DNA of 64,000 nucleotides from Bacteroidaceae bacterium (GCA_017965425.1 JAGCPY010000055.1:1-64000); one strand, 5' to 3'. Shown: positions 16,537-25,153, counted from the first letter of the stretch. The notes: generated by a model from the letters alone, not told the origin. Numbers and translations are program-made.

Positions 16537-17318
16537 GAGCAATTTCCATAGCAAAGTTAGATGAAGGTCTCGTCAATGAAGATGCTGCCAAAGCCACAGA
16601 GAAATGGATAGCTGTTTCAGATGGTGCTGGAGGTGGAGGCGTCTTTGCTGATTTGTGGTCAAAGTATTTGGTAGAGCATCTTCCAGATGAACCGATTGCA
16701 GATTATCAAGTCTTTGATGCTTGGATAGATGGCATTTGGGAATCATTCTATAATGATTGTGAAAAGAGGGCGAAGACTGAAGGGGGGCTATTACTGAACA
16801 AGTTCTACGATGAAGGCTCGTTTGCGACACTAGTGGCAGTATGGAAAGATGGGCAATGGATGAGTTATGGGGATAGTGTGGCGTTCTGCTACTGCAGGAA
16901 GTCGGGAAAGCTTCAGCACAGCTTCGGACGAATCTCAGAGTTCAACAATCCGCCCTATCTCGTAAACTGTAAAGACCCGACTCATGAAAAGGGGTTTAGG
17001 AGTGGATCGTTTGAGGTTGGGGAAGACTCTGTCGTCTTCGCTGCCAGCGATGCCTTGTCACATTATATCATCATGATGTATGAGGTGGCGCATGAAGATG
17101 CTTTTGCTGCAGAACTCGATGAGGAGGTCAGGGCGCAGTCGAAGGACAGCAATTTCGTGAAGGCTGCTGTGGCGATGAAGCAGTTCGATTTCGAGAAAGA
17201 CATCTTGGGCAAGCTATTAAGCAGCAGCAAGAATGCAGGTAACTTCAAGCGACATATAGCATCCTTGCGGAAGAGGGGGCTGATAGCCCACGACGATTAT
17301 TCATTGGCTGTTATGTAA
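16533..17318 (+). CDS. PP2C-family protein phosphatase
   Basis: 261 residues, a compact PP2C domain. Metal-binding signatures: NED at 15-17, VSDGAGG at 28-34 (Asp30), GSFATLV at 95-101 with YGDS at 112-115, AASDALS (replacing TDGL) near 170, and the final DDYSLAVM near the C-terminus. PP2C enzymes remove phosphate from Ser/Thr, so it is the natural opponent of the operon's kinase. The start ATG overlaps the stop of the DarT-vWA gene (ATGA). A terminator follows at 17530. Kinase + vWA + PP2C is the TerY-P triad known in the Ter/stress-response literature. Confidence 0.87.
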   Translation: MRAISIAKLDEGLVNEDAAKATEKWIAVSDGAGGGGVFADLWSKYLVEHLPDEPIADYQVFDAWIDGIWESFYNDCEKRAKTEGGLLLNKFYDEGSFATLVAVWKDGQWMSYGDSVAFCYCRKSGKLQHSFGRISEFNNPPYLVNCKDPTHEKGFRSGSFEVGEDSVVFAASDALSHYIIMMYEVAHEDAFAAELDEEVRAQSKDSNFVKAAVAMKQFDFEKDILGKLLSSSKNAGNFKRHIASLRKRGLIAHDDYSLAVM

Positions 17319-17529
17319 GTTTGGGAATGAGAAGTATATAGGTTCATTATTGAAAAACCTATTTGGGGTTAATTCAGAGTGTCGATTGATGCTTGAAGTA
17401 TGGGGCTTTAATGAACATAGGTGAGAGGGGCTATGAACAGAGGTTCGTTTGGGTTTGTATATGCTGAGTAGGCCGTATTCTTGTAAGGAGAAATAGCAAA
17501 GTATAGACAAAGGGAAAAGGAAGAAAATT

Positions 17530-17576
17530 GGGACAAAAAAAGAAACAGGAGAGTGTTTTTGTTCCTTTTTTATCTT
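17530..17576 (+). terminator. Terminator of the kinase operon
   Basis: Arms GGGACAAAAA (17530-17539) and TTTTTGTTCC (17556-17565), one G-T pair, followed by TTTTTTATCTTTTTT. The stretch 17319-17529 between the PP2C gene and this hairpin holds nothing recognised. Confidence 0.65.
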
Positions 17577-17601
17577 TTTTATGCGTAAATGCGGAGAAAA
17601 A

Positions 17602-17633
17602 TTTGGCTGTTTCATCAAAAACGACTAACTTTG
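17602..17633 (+). promoter_or_regulatory. Promoter of the tRNA-Lys pair
   Basis: TTTG at 17602-17605, a 20-bp spacer, TAACTTTG at 17626-17633; the first tRNA starts 60 bp downstream. Confidence 0.72.
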
Positions 17634-17692
17634 CAACCGCAAAACAAAGGAGAGTCTTCAATAAGCTTGTTCTTTGTAAGCGATGAAACGTT

Positions 17693-17765
17693 GCGTCCTT
17701 AGCTCAGTTGGTAGAGCAATTGACTCTTAATCAATGGGTCCAGGGTTCGAGCCCCTGAGGGCGTA
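17693..17765 (+). tRNA. tRNA-Lys (anticodon CTT), copy 1
   Basis: 73-nt cloverleaf: acceptor GCGTCCT/AGGGCGT (with two G-U pairs), D stem GCTC/GAGC, anticodon stem ATTGA/TCAAT with loop CTCTTAA (anticodon CTT), T arm CAGGG-TTCGAGC-CCCTG, discriminator A. The 3' CCA is not encoded. Confidence 0.95.
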
Positions 17766-17787
17766 CTGTAAAAGGTAATAGTTTCAT

Positions 17788-17860
17788 GCGTCCTTAGCTC
17801 AGTTGGTAGAGCAATTGACTCTTAATCAATGGGTCCAGGGTTCGAGCCCCTGAGGGCGTA
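17788..17860 (+). tRNA. tRNA-Lys (anticodon CTT), copy 2
   Basis: Identical in all 73 positions to the copy at 17693-17765, 22 bp downstream of it and presumably co-transcribed and processed. Confidence 0.95.
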
Positions 17861-17861
17861 C

Positions 17862-17897
17862 AGAAGAAGGAGATGCGTGATGCACCTCCTTCTTTTG
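17862..17897. terminator. Terminator after the tRNAs
   Basis: Arms AAGAAGGAG (17864-17872) and CTCCTTCTT (17886-17894) followed by TTTG. It lies between the plus-strand tRNAs and the convergent trxB gene, so it may act on both. Confidence 0.7.
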
Positions 17898-17924
17898 TGT
17901 TGTTGCGTTGTTCAGAATTGCAGG

Positions 17925-18866
17925 TCAGTTTGTGGGAAGGGTTGCGAGATAGCGTTCGGCTTCTATTGCGGCCTTGGCTCCACTTCCTGCTGCAACAACT
18001 GCTTGGCGGTAGTGTGGATCGGCCACGTCGCCAGCTGCATAAATGCCGGGAATGCCAGTTCTTGGCGAGTCGCCTTCTGTGAGAATATAGCCAATTTCAT
18101 CGGTCTTCACCCACGGACGGAAAATGTCGCTATTGGGCTTGTGGCCGATGGCGAGGAAGAAACCGTCGATGGGCAGGTCATAGCGGCGTTCATCTGCTTC
18201 GCCTTTTCGGAAAACCACGTGAGCACCCTCTACGCCATTCTCGCCAAAGAGGCCAAGTGTGTTGTGCTCGAAAAGGACTTCTATCTTAGGATTGTTCAGC
18301 ACTCGCTCCTGCATGATTTGCGTAGCACGGAGATAAGGTTTGCGGACGATGAGATAAACCTTTGCAGCAAGGCCAGCCAGATAATTGGCTTCCTCACAAG
18401 CAGTGTCTCCACCACCAACAACGGCCACCGTCTTCTTTCTGTAGAAGAAACCGTCGCATGTGGCACAGGCCGACACGCCTTGTCCACGGTACTTCTCTTC
18501 GTCTGCAAGGCCAAGGTATTTGGCCGAAGCCCCTGTGGCAATGATGAGTGCATCGCACGTAACTTCACTCTCATCGTCGAACCAAAGGTGGTAAGGAGCT
18601 GCACTGAGGTCGGTTTTCACGGCAATGGCCGAACGGATTTGGCAACCAAAACGCTCGGCTTGACTGCGCAGATTTTCCATCAGTTCGTTAGCATCGATGC
18701 CTTCGGGAAAGCCTGGGAAGTTTTCAACCTCCGTGGTGGTAGTGAGCTGACCACCAGGCTGAAGTCCTTCATAGAGAATGGGGGTGAGGCCGGCACGTCC
18801 GGCATAAATGGCTGCGGTGTAGCCTGCAGGGCCACTGCCGAGAATGATGAGGGGAAGGTGTTCCAT
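17925..18866 (-). CDS. trxB: Thioredoxin-disulfide reductase
   Basis: 313 residues, standard length. It reduces thioredoxin with NADPH through FAD and a redox disulfide in the cytoplasm. FAD motif GSGPAG at 10-15, redox pair CATC at 134-137 (SACATCDG), NADPH-binding GGGDTACEEA just after, and a C-terminal FAD block (GIYAAGDVADP). It lies 34 bp downstream of the lolA-like gene on the same strand and may share its transcript. Confidence 0.95.
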   Translation of the reverse strand: MEHLPLIILGSGPAGYTAAIYAGRAGLTPILYEGLQPGGQLTTTTEVENFPGFPEGIDANELMENLRSQAERFGCQIRSAIAVKTDLSAAPYHLWFDDESEVTCDALIIATGASAKYLGLADEEKYRGQGVSACATCDGFFYRKKTVAVVGGGDTACEEANYLAGLAAKVYLIVRKPYLRATQIMQERVLNNPKIEVLFEHNTLGLFGENGVEGAHVVFRKGEADERRYDLPIDGFFLAIGHKPNSDIFRPWVKTDEIGYILTEGDSPRTGIPGIYAAGDVADPHYRQAVVAAGSGAKAAIEAERYLATLPTN

Positions 18867-18900
18867 AAGGAATGATAAATGAAAAAAGATGATTGATGAA

Positions 18901-19542
18901 TTAGCGAAGGTCTATGACTTCGACATTGGGGAAGTCTTTGGTGGGGAAGGTGAAAGTATCATTGGGATGGGTCAGTCCTGTTTGGAAAGTCTGTATGGAC
19001 AGACGGATCCAGTCACCAGCATTCTTCGCACGGAAGCAAAGCGGGTTGAACGTACCTTGTTCCACATCCACATAGATATCTGTGAAGGCAGCATCTGGCT
19101 TCTTGGCTTTCAGCTGAATCTCGTATGTAGGTCGTCCGCGCAAGGTCGAGGTACGCATCGAATACCGATAGCCTTTTTTGTAGATATGTACAAGTGTTGA
19201 AGGGTTCATGGCCAACAGTTCTTCTTCTGTTGGCTCGGTGATGTTGACCTCATCAGAACCTTTCATCATCGACCATTGTGTCTTGCCATCAAACCAGGTG
19301 ACGAGGTTAGGCGTATCCATCTGGAACTTATTGCCACTGACAAGTATGGTTCCAGTTGTCTCGCTCTCCGCCTCTGTTCCTCGAAATTGTGTAGCTTTGA
19401 ATTGAGCTTTGACACCTCCTTTCTGTGTCATTCGTGCAGCAGTGGCGTCAAGCACTTCCCGTGCGGATTGTGCCGAGAGGGAACAGGCACAGACGGCCAG
19501 TATGAAGACGGTAGTGAATAATCTATGAATTCTATACATCAT
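18901..19542 (-). CDS. LolA-like outer-membrane lipoprotein carrier
   Basis: 213 residues with a signal peptide (about 1-24, ending LSAQ) followed by a LolA-type fold: AREVLDATAARMTQKGGVKAQF, then alternating strands (GTILVSGNKFQM, NLVTWFDGKTQW). LolA proteins carry lipoproteins across the periplasm; in Bacteroidota several paralogues exist, so the exact cargo is uncertain. The ATG overlaps the stop of the upstream M6 protease gene by 4 bp (ATGA), so translation is probably coupled. An ATG one codon later is an alternative start. Confidence 0.82.
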   Translation of the reverse strand: MMYRIHRLFTTVFILAVCACSLSAQSAREVLDATAARMTQKGGVKAQFKATQFRGTEAESETTGTILVSGNKFQMDTPNLVTWFDGKTQWSMMKGSDEVNITEPTEEELLAMNPSTLVHIYKKGYRYSMRTSTLRGRPTYEIQLKAKKPDAAFTDIYVDVEQGTFNPLCFRAKNAGDWIRLSIQTFQTGLTHPNDTFTFPTKDFPNVEVIDLR

Positions 19543-22130
19543 GGTTCTGTTGTTTTAGGTTGTTTGCCAAGGATGATATTCACGAGCGAGGTGACATCGG
19601 CAATGCCCACAGAGCCGTCGCCGTTCACGTCGGCCACATTGCTTTCAGACGCATCGGAAGCTTTTCCTAAGATGATGTTGACAAGGGAGGTTACATCGGC
19701 AATACCCACCACGCCGTCCATATTTACGTCGCCTTGCTGCGGGACAGGTGTCTCGACCGTGATGACATTGCTCCAGTTCGATACATTTCCGTCTGCATCC
19801 ACGGCTTGTATCTTGTACGTATAAGTGGCGTTGGGCTTGCAACTTGTCACCGTGAAGCTATTGCCCGTCAAGCCTTCGAAGAATTGCGAGTTTACCATCT
19901 GGGCTTTTCTTGGAGCGCTGTTTCCGATGGATTTGCTCGTCTGCTGATAGCTGTAAGATGGGCTCTTCAGCTCGTTGTTGAGGAAATCGCTAAACTGTTC
20001 ACTCGTGAGTATGGTATCAAAGACATACATGTCGCCCACATAAATACGCTTTCCTGTTGAAGTCGAAATCATCAACTTCATTTTGCTGGGGGCACCGCCA
20101 GAAAGAGTAAAACTAAAGTAAGTGTTTTCAGCAGGATGGATATCATAATCCAACAATTTTTCGCCATCCTCGTCTAAACAGATAAGCTTCGGTGAAGCAT
20201 TGTCACTATTATAGTTACATACGGTCATGATAACCGTCATTGTACCTGAATTGAAATCCAGTAAAGGTGTGGTCAAGAAACCGTCCGCCTTTGAAGATGC
20301 CAGTTTGGCTCCTTTTATGCCTTTGAAAACTTTTGACCCTGTCCATCCAGAGACGAAAGTGTAGTCATCCAGTTTGGAACTAATATCTTCCGAGCCATCG
20401 CTTGACACCTTGAAATTCTTGAAGTCCTCATAGAGGTTCATCGCGTAAATGTAGCTCTCATCTTCTTCCTGTCCGTCATCGAAAGTCTCTGTGAGTGACA
20501 GGTTGTAGCTGACGGCGTCTTCCACAGGCCTCCAATTGGCGGTGAAAGCAGTGGGCTTGACGTCGGTGGCATCCGTGGCAAGGGGAGCGTCAATCAACGG
20601 CGTTCCTCCCATGAACTTGAAACTAATGAGTCCGTTCTCTTCCGTGATGTCCTTGATGGGTTTGTTCATCAACTTCCTGCCATCGGTGTTATTGTTATAG
20701 AGTTTTGCCGAAGGTATGGAAGCGTTGGTCAGAGAAGTGTTGTTCGATGTGCCAGGGTAGAGGTCGCCCCCGTCAGAATAATACATCTCATTGTAACTAT
20801 CATAGGCGAACTCATTGTCTGCAGGAATGACGATCATCCGCTGATGACTGCTCGAATTATTGACGGTGTTATCATACCAGGCATCCTTGTCATAGTCCAC
20901 ATGCAACACCATCATACCGTGTCCGGCAGCTTTCTTGTCCCATCCTTTCTTTTGATGATTGGCCAACAAGTAGTACTCGTTAGGATTGGCATCGTTATAT
21001 ACAACGTAGGCTGCAGGCTCTTCTTCGATGGGTTTCAAATTGCTCACGACGCAACCTTCGTTCAATTCCGTAGGTTCCAGCCATCCACAGAACCAACGTT
21101 CGTATGCCGTGTATCCTGCTGGGCAGAAGCCGCCACCATTATAGCTGCCCGAAGCCATCAAGCTCCATTCCATCATATCAGGGTGGTCATCGTAGTTCGT
21201 CACGTAAAAGTCGGGAAGACCAAGGCAGTGGCTATATTCATGACACATTGTTCCAATACCCGAAAGGGTCGTTCCGCTATTGCCATCGAGTTCAGCACCA
21301 CAGGCATAGGTGTTGATTATCACGCCATCCAATGTCAGTGACAACCCAGCCGAAGCCAAGTCCCATTGATGGGGCCAGATTGCGTCTGAACTCACACCTG
21401 AATAGTTCTCGCCAAAGCCGGCATAGGTTACATAAATGTTCTCCACCTCGCCATCGCCATCCCAGTCATAGGTTTTGAAATCCACCTGACTATTGACGAG
21501 TTTACATGCTTCGACAATCATCTCCTCAGCAGCTTGGTCAGAGCCGCTGCTGTCGTTGCCGCCATAATGAGCCATTTCCTGAGACACCGTCACAGGTCCT
21601 GCGACGTCAAACTCAACGTCAAACAGTCCATAGCTCTGCGCACGGAAATATTCGCGCACGCTACCGTTGTTGTTGCCGTAGGGGTTGTTAAGCCCATTCA
21701 GCATCTGCTCGTAAACGGCCTTTGTCGATTTCTTGTCCAGCTTTATATCCTTGAAGTTCACAAGAATAAGCAGCCCCTTCTTGGTGTCTCCAGAAAGAGT
21801 TGAACTGCCTACTCGACTTGGGGCTTTTGCCATGCGTCGTGTACGTTCTGCCAGCCTCTGACGGTTGTATTTGCGACGTACGGTGGCAGCCTTCCAAGTG
21901 GCGTTGATGTCGCGTGTGTCTTCGGTCCATGTGCCGTCGGCTTGTTCACGCATGGGTGTACCAGTGGCCACGTTGACGTAGAAGTGGAAGTTCTCGTCGC
22001 CACGCAATCCAATCTTGATTTCTTTACCATCGTTGGTCCTCACGGTACGTGTGATGCCGCGATGTGCAGGCACTGCCAGCGCCGTTGTCAGCGTCATCAC
22101 AAAAGCGAAGAAGGTGAATAGTTTTCTCAT
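19539..22130 (-). CDS. Secreted M6-family metalloprotease with dockerin-type C-terminus
   Basis: 863 residues from the ATG at 22130, which gives a clear signal peptide (MRKLFTFFAFVMTLTTALA); an in-frame extension upstream overlaps the promoter and is rejected. The M6 (immune inhibitor A-like) peptidase domain carries the zinc motif HEYSH at 297-301 (MCHEYSHCLGLPD). After it come beta-rich regions, a fibronectin-like segment near 760, and two dockerin-like calcium loops (GDVNMDGVVGIADVTSLVN and VNGDGSVGIADVTSLVN) at about 798-860. Prevotella secreted proteins often carry such dockerin pairs without any cellulosome. Likely an extracellular or surface protease. The stop overlaps lolA. Confidence 0.87.
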   Translation of the reverse strand: MRKLFTFFAFVMTLTTALAVPAHRGITRTVRTNDGKEIKIGLRGDENFHFYVNVATGTPMREQADGTWTEDTRDINATWKAATVRRKYNRQRLAERTRRMAKAPSRVGSSTLSGDTKKGLLILVNFKDIKLDKKSTKAVYEQMLNGLNNPYGNNNGSVREYFRAQSYGLFDVEFDVAGPVTVSQEMAHYGGNDSSGSDQAAEEMIVEACKLVNSQVDFKTYDWDGDGEVENIYVTYAGFGENYSGVSSDAIWPHQWDLASAGLSLTLDGVIINTYACGAELDGNSGTTLSGIGTMCHEYSHCLGLPDFYVTNYDDHPDMMEWSLMASGSYNGGGFCPAGYTAYERWFCGWLEPTELNEGCVVSNLKPIEEEPAAYVVYNDANPNEYYLLANHQKKGWDKKAAGHGMMVLHVDYDKDAWYDNTVNNSSSHQRMIVIPADNEFAYDSYNEMYYSDGGDLYPGTSNNTSLTNASIPSAKLYNNNTDGRKLMNKPIKDITEENGLISFKFMGGTPLIDAPLATDATDVKPTAFTANWRPVEDAVSYNLSLTETFDDGQEEDESYIYAMNLYEDFKNFKVSSDGSEDISSKLDDYTFVSGWTGSKVFKGIKGAKLASSKADGFLTTPLLDFNSGTMTVIMTVCNYNSDNASPKLICLDEDGEKLLDYDIHPAENTYFSFTLSGGAPSKMKLMISTSTGKRIYVGDMYVFDTILTSEQFSDFLNNELKSPSYSYQQTSKSIGNSAPRKAQMVNSQFFEGLTGNSFTVTSCKPNATYTYKIQAVDADGNVSNWSNVITVETPVPQQGDVNMDGVVGIADVTSLVNIILGKASDASESNVADVNGDGSVGIADVTSLVNIILGKQPKTTEP

Positions 22131-22157
22131 AGTAATAGGCCTTTTTATCATATAAAA

Positions 22158-22189
22158 CCGTGCAAAAGTAAAAAGAAACTTTTGCACGG
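22158..22189 (-). promoter_or_regulatory. Perfect 12-bp dyad over the M6 protease promoter
   Basis: Arms CCGTGCAAAAGT (22158-22169) and ACTTTTGCACGG (22178-22189), 8-bp spacer. On the minus strand a -7 element TACTTTTG (plus-strand 22163-22170) lies inside the dyad; a possible -33 is 24 bp away, longer than usual. The symmetry suggests an operator overlapping the promoter. Confidence 0.5.
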
Positions 22190-22227
22190 CCAAGCAAATA
22201 ACAATATTTATTACTTTTCACAGATTT

Positions 22228-23862
22228 CTATGGTTTGCGATAGCGGTCACCAGTCTGTTCAATGAGCACACGCCGGTAACGTTCGGGATAGCCAGGACGG
22301 ATGACTGGCACGTGGTCGCCGCCAGCCGTTTTCTTGTACTGACCATCTTTCTCGGGTTTCTCGGTCATGTCGTTATATTTGACAATCAGGCGTTCAAAGA
22401 GCTGACGCCAACGGTCCATCATCATGCCGGATGTGCGTGCCGTGTATGCGGTCAGGTGCCGTATGGCCTCGGCCTCATTCATGGCCGTTGCCTCTTTCTC
22501 CACTTGGGCTTGCAGGGTTTCCAACTCATTGTCAAGTAAGTCACGTGCACGCTGCACTTCGGGGAAGAGCTGGCAATAGCGTGGATAGACGAAATTGCTG
22601 AGGGCGTTCTGCATCCAATAGGCACTCTTCGTTGAGAAGGTGAAGGGATCAGCTGTCTTCTCGGCGTATGGTTCCGGGCAAAGGGTTGAACAGCAATAGA
22701 CGGGAGCGTAGGGCACCATGTTGGCATCGTCAAAACCAACCCACAGCACACCACCGACGTGATTGGGCAACCACGAACGCAGTTGGGCCAGATAAGTCAC
22801 AGCCGTCTGCTGGGTAGAAATGGGGCGCTCGTTGAAATACTTAATACTGTCAACCTCGAAGTAGAGTGGGGTGGGGCGGTAGGGGGCTTCGTATGGGCCG
22901 GCACCGATGTCCTGAGTCATGTCCATCGGCGTTCCTTCATAGTGGTCGCGCATGGCTTGCTTGAGGTCATTGAGACCTACGAGACGGTCAGGTTTCACGC
23001 ACCAGGGCATTTCCTCGCAGTCCTTCTCGATGCCCATTGCATACGGAAGATAGCGGTTCATGCCGTCGCAGAATCGGTTGAAGAACGTCCACACACGGGC
23101 TTCGCAAATACGGCGTGCGCCGAAATCATTGGGAGCGTATGCGTCTCTGAATGAGAAGTCTTTGTCTTTTCCGTTAAAGTAACCCTTTTCACGTGCAAAC
23201 TTGATGACATCTTTCGAGTAGAGGCAGTTTTCCTTGTCCTTGAGCGGGAAGGTGGTGATGCGTGCCTGATTGGCATGTCCCGTGATGCAGTCGTCGGGCA
23301 AGCGTCGTGCCACCCATACGGCCCCCTTGCGTCCAGGCCCTTTGCCGATCAACTCCAAGACCCACACCTCGTTGGGGTCGGCGATGGTGATGCTCTCGCC
23401 CTCGCTGCGATAGCCATAGGTTTCCACCAGTTTTGTCCATACATCGATGGCTTCGCGGGCAGTGCGGGCACGTTGCAGGGTCACGTACATCAGACTGCCA
23501 TAATCTAACAAGCCTGTTGAGTCGGTCAGCTCTTCACGTCCCCCGAAGGTGGTTTCCATGATGGAGAGCTGGTGCTCGTTCACTTGTCCAATGACGCCAT
23601 AGGTATGTGCCACTTCGGGAATCTCGCCAAGGTAATTGTTGGTTTCGTAGTCGTAGAGGGCTCGCATCGTGCCTGCCGGATGATCGCCGGCAGGATAGAA
23701 GTGGAGGTATCCGTAGGAACCATAGTCGTCGGCGCTGTAGGTGATCATCACGGAACCGTCTTTTGAGGCTCGTTTGCCCACGATGAGATTGGTGCACGCC
23801 CAGCCATAGGTGCTGGTGAGCATGGCCACCATCAGGGCAGAGAGAAGTCGTTTCTTCATCAT
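22228..23862 (-). CDS. C69-family dipeptidase, secreted
   Basis: 544 residues. After the signal peptide (about 1-22, WA/C) the mature protein starts with Cys, followed by TNLIVGKRASKDGSV, the N-terminal-nucleophile signature of the C69/U34 dipeptidases. Members cleave dipeptides or aminoacyl bonds, and self-processing exposes the Cys. Other family blocks: MVPYAPVYCC and the conserved GYRSEGES region. It sits between the M6 protease and a divergent M15 peptidase. An ATG one codon later is an equally good start. Confidence 0.88.
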   Translation of the reverse strand: MMKKRLLSALMVAMLTSTYGWACTNLIVGKRASKDGSVMITYSADDYGSYGYLHFYPAGDHPAGTMRALYDYETNNYLGEIPEVAHTYGVIGQVNEHQLSIMETTFGGREELTDSTGLLDYGSLMYVTLQRARTAREAIDVWTKLVETYGYRSEGESITIADPNEVWVLELIGKGPGRKGAVWVARRLPDDCITGHANQARITTFPLKDKENCLYSKDVIKFAREKGYFNGKDKDFSFRDAYAPNDFGARRICEARVWTFFNRFCDGMNRYLPYAMGIEKDCEEMPWCVKPDRLVGLNDLKQAMRDHYEGTPMDMTQDIGAGPYEAPYRPTPLYFEVDSIKYFNERPISTQQTAVTYLAQLRSWLPNHVGGVLWVGFDDANMVPYAPVYCCSTLCPEPYAEKTADPFTFSTKSAYWMQNALSNFVYPRYCQLFPEVQRARDLLDNELETLQAQVEKEATAMNEAEAIRHLTAYTARTSGMMMDRWRQLFERLIVKYNDMTEKPEKDGQYKKTAGGDHVPVIRPGYPERYRRVLIEQTGDRYRKP

Positions 23863-23890
23863 TTTCTGTTTTTTTAATACGTTTTGGGTG

Positions 23891-23919
23891 CAAAGATAGT
23901 GATTTATTCCTTATCTTTG
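23891..23919. promoter_or_regulatory. Facing -7 elements between C69 and M15 peptidase genes
   Basis: CAAAGATA (23891-23898, a minus-strand TATCTTTG for the C69 gene) and TATCTTTG (23912-23919, plus strand, for the M15 gene) form an inverted pair with 13 bp between. Each is in the right place for its gene (29 bp from either ATG). The -33 elements are weak, and the two promoters overlap, so they may exclude each other. Confidence 0.5.
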
Positions 23920-23947
23920 TGCCGTTAAGCCAGTATTTTTTGAGAGA

Positions 23948-24613
23948 ATGCGCACTCTATACCTTATAATTATATGCGTTAGCTTGTGGGCAAGTCCATT
24001 CGCGACGGCCCATGCTCAGATTGGCGACGACGGGTTCTCGTCGATGCCCCTTCCTGATTCGGTGTTCACCCGCATTCGTGGTTGTTCTTTTCCCACGATG
24101 CCAGATGCCCGCTTGCGGAGGTCGGATCTCCGCTACTTGCGCGTCTTGCATGTCAACCTCGACGGGCAGACCTGCCAGGGCGAACTCATCTGCAACAAGG
24201 CAATTGCCGACGACCTGCTTGACATCTTCCGCCAGCTCTACGAAGCCCGCTATCCCGTCCAGAGCATCCGCCTCATTGACGACTTCGGTGCCGATGACGA
24301 ACGCTCCATGCGTGCAAACAACACGTCTTGCTTTTGCTACAGGGTTGTCCGTGGCACCTCGAAGCCGTCGAAACATGCGCTGGGCATGGCCGTGGACTTA
24401 AATCCACTGTACAACCCTTGCGTGCGGACACAGCGGAACGGAAAACGGCTCGTGCAGCCATCCACAGCAACGTCTTACGTCAATCGACATGCCTCTTTCC
24501 CCTGCCGCATAGACCGCTCAGACCTGGCCTACCGCCTGTTCACCGAACACGGTTTCCGATGGGGTGGGGCGTGGCGAACAACGAAGGACTATCAGCACTT
24601 CGAGAAGGAGTAA
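23948..24613 (+). CDS. M15-family peptidoglycan peptidase
   Basis: 221 residues, signal peptide 1-24 (AHAQ). The M15/VanY-like zinc site is visible: SKHALGMAVDLNP with His143 and Asp150, and the last ligand in KDYQHFE (His217). Such enzymes act as D,D- or L,D-carboxypeptidases or endopeptidases on cell-wall peptides in the periplasm; the exact bond is not predictable. Divergent from the C69 dipeptidase gene. Confidence 0.85.
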   Translation: MRTLYLIIICVSLWASPFATAHAQIGDDGFSSMPLPDSVFTRIRGCSFPTMPDARLRRSDLRYLRVLHVNLDGQTCQGELICNKAIADDLLDIFRQLYEARYPVQSIRLIDDFGADDERSMRANNTSCFCYRVVRGTSKPSKHALGMAVDLNPLYNPCVRTQRNGKRLVQPSTATSYVNRHASFPCRIDRSDLAYRLFTEHGFRWGGAWRTTKDYQHFEKE

Positions 24614-24644
24614 TCGCGACTATCGTCTGACTCAAGAAAACAAT

Positions 24645-24674
24645 ACCGGCGGGCACTTTGTCGTGTCCGCCGGT
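24645..24674. terminator. Hairpin between convergent genes
   Basis: Arms ACCGGCGGGCAC (24645-24656) and GTGTCCGCCGGT (24663-24674), one G-T pair. It sits between the M15 gene and the convergent lipoprotein gene. T-tracts are short on both sides. Confidence 0.55.
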
Positions 24675-24697
24675 GTATCTTATCAGATATTCAAGCT

Positions 24698-25153
24698 TTA
24701 TTTATTTTTCTTGTTGAATTCTTCAGCCGTTGCTTCCATGACGTATTTCATAACCTCTTTATTGTAGCCTTTGAATTCAGCCGAATTATCAATCGTCACT
24801 ACATTTCCCTTGATGCTATATAAATTAGTGTCATCTTCATCCTTTGCATCCACCAGATCCTGATACTCTTCTTGAGCCAGTTTCTCTGACGGATAAGTGA
24901 ACTCCATCTTGGAACTTGTGCATTCGTTGTCCTTGAAATCGCAAGTCCATTTGACATTAATAAAAAGATCACCAACAGACTCACTATAGGTGAGGATTAG
25001 CTGATTGCTCGTTTCCGTGACTTCTGCTTTCTCGTATTTAGTGAATCCATTGTTATTTCCACCACCGCCGCCGTTATCATCGTCGTCGCTACCACAAGCC
25101 GTGAAACCTACACATGCCAATGCCATCAGGCACATAAACATTAATTTTTTCAT
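24698..25153 (-). CDS. Small lipoprotein of unknown function
   Basis: 151 residues from the ATG at 25153 (an earlier in-frame start lacks a signal peptide). Lipobox FTAC at about 20-23, followed by an acidic-glycine linker (GSDDDDNGGGGG) common in Bacteroidota surface lipoproteins, where negatively charged residues after the Cys can act as a surface-export signal. The rest is a beta-strand-rich domain of about 115 residues ending in a lysine-rich helix. No known domain recognised. Confidence 0.8.
   Translation of the reverse strand: MKKLMFMCLMALACVGFTACGSDDDDNGGGGGNNNGFTKYEKAEVTETSNQLILTYSESVGDLFINVKWTCDFKDNECTSSKMEFTYPSEKLAQEEYQDLVDAKDEDDTNLYSIKGNVVTIDNSAEFKGYNKEVMKYVMEATAEEFNKKNK

Noticed and set aside
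17693..17860. The two tRNA copies as att sites of an integrated island
   Set aside because: Both are complete genes, only 22 bp apart, and no integrase or partial tRNA repeat is found on the far side of the operon.
17829..18875. 348-residue plus-strand frame over trxB, starting inside the second tRNA
   Set aside because: It overlaps a tRNA and trxB in antisense and has no family features.
19539..19740. Dockerin repeats as evidence of a cellulosome
   Set aside because: No cohesin or scaffoldin is present in the window, and Prevotella secreted proteins often carry such repeats.
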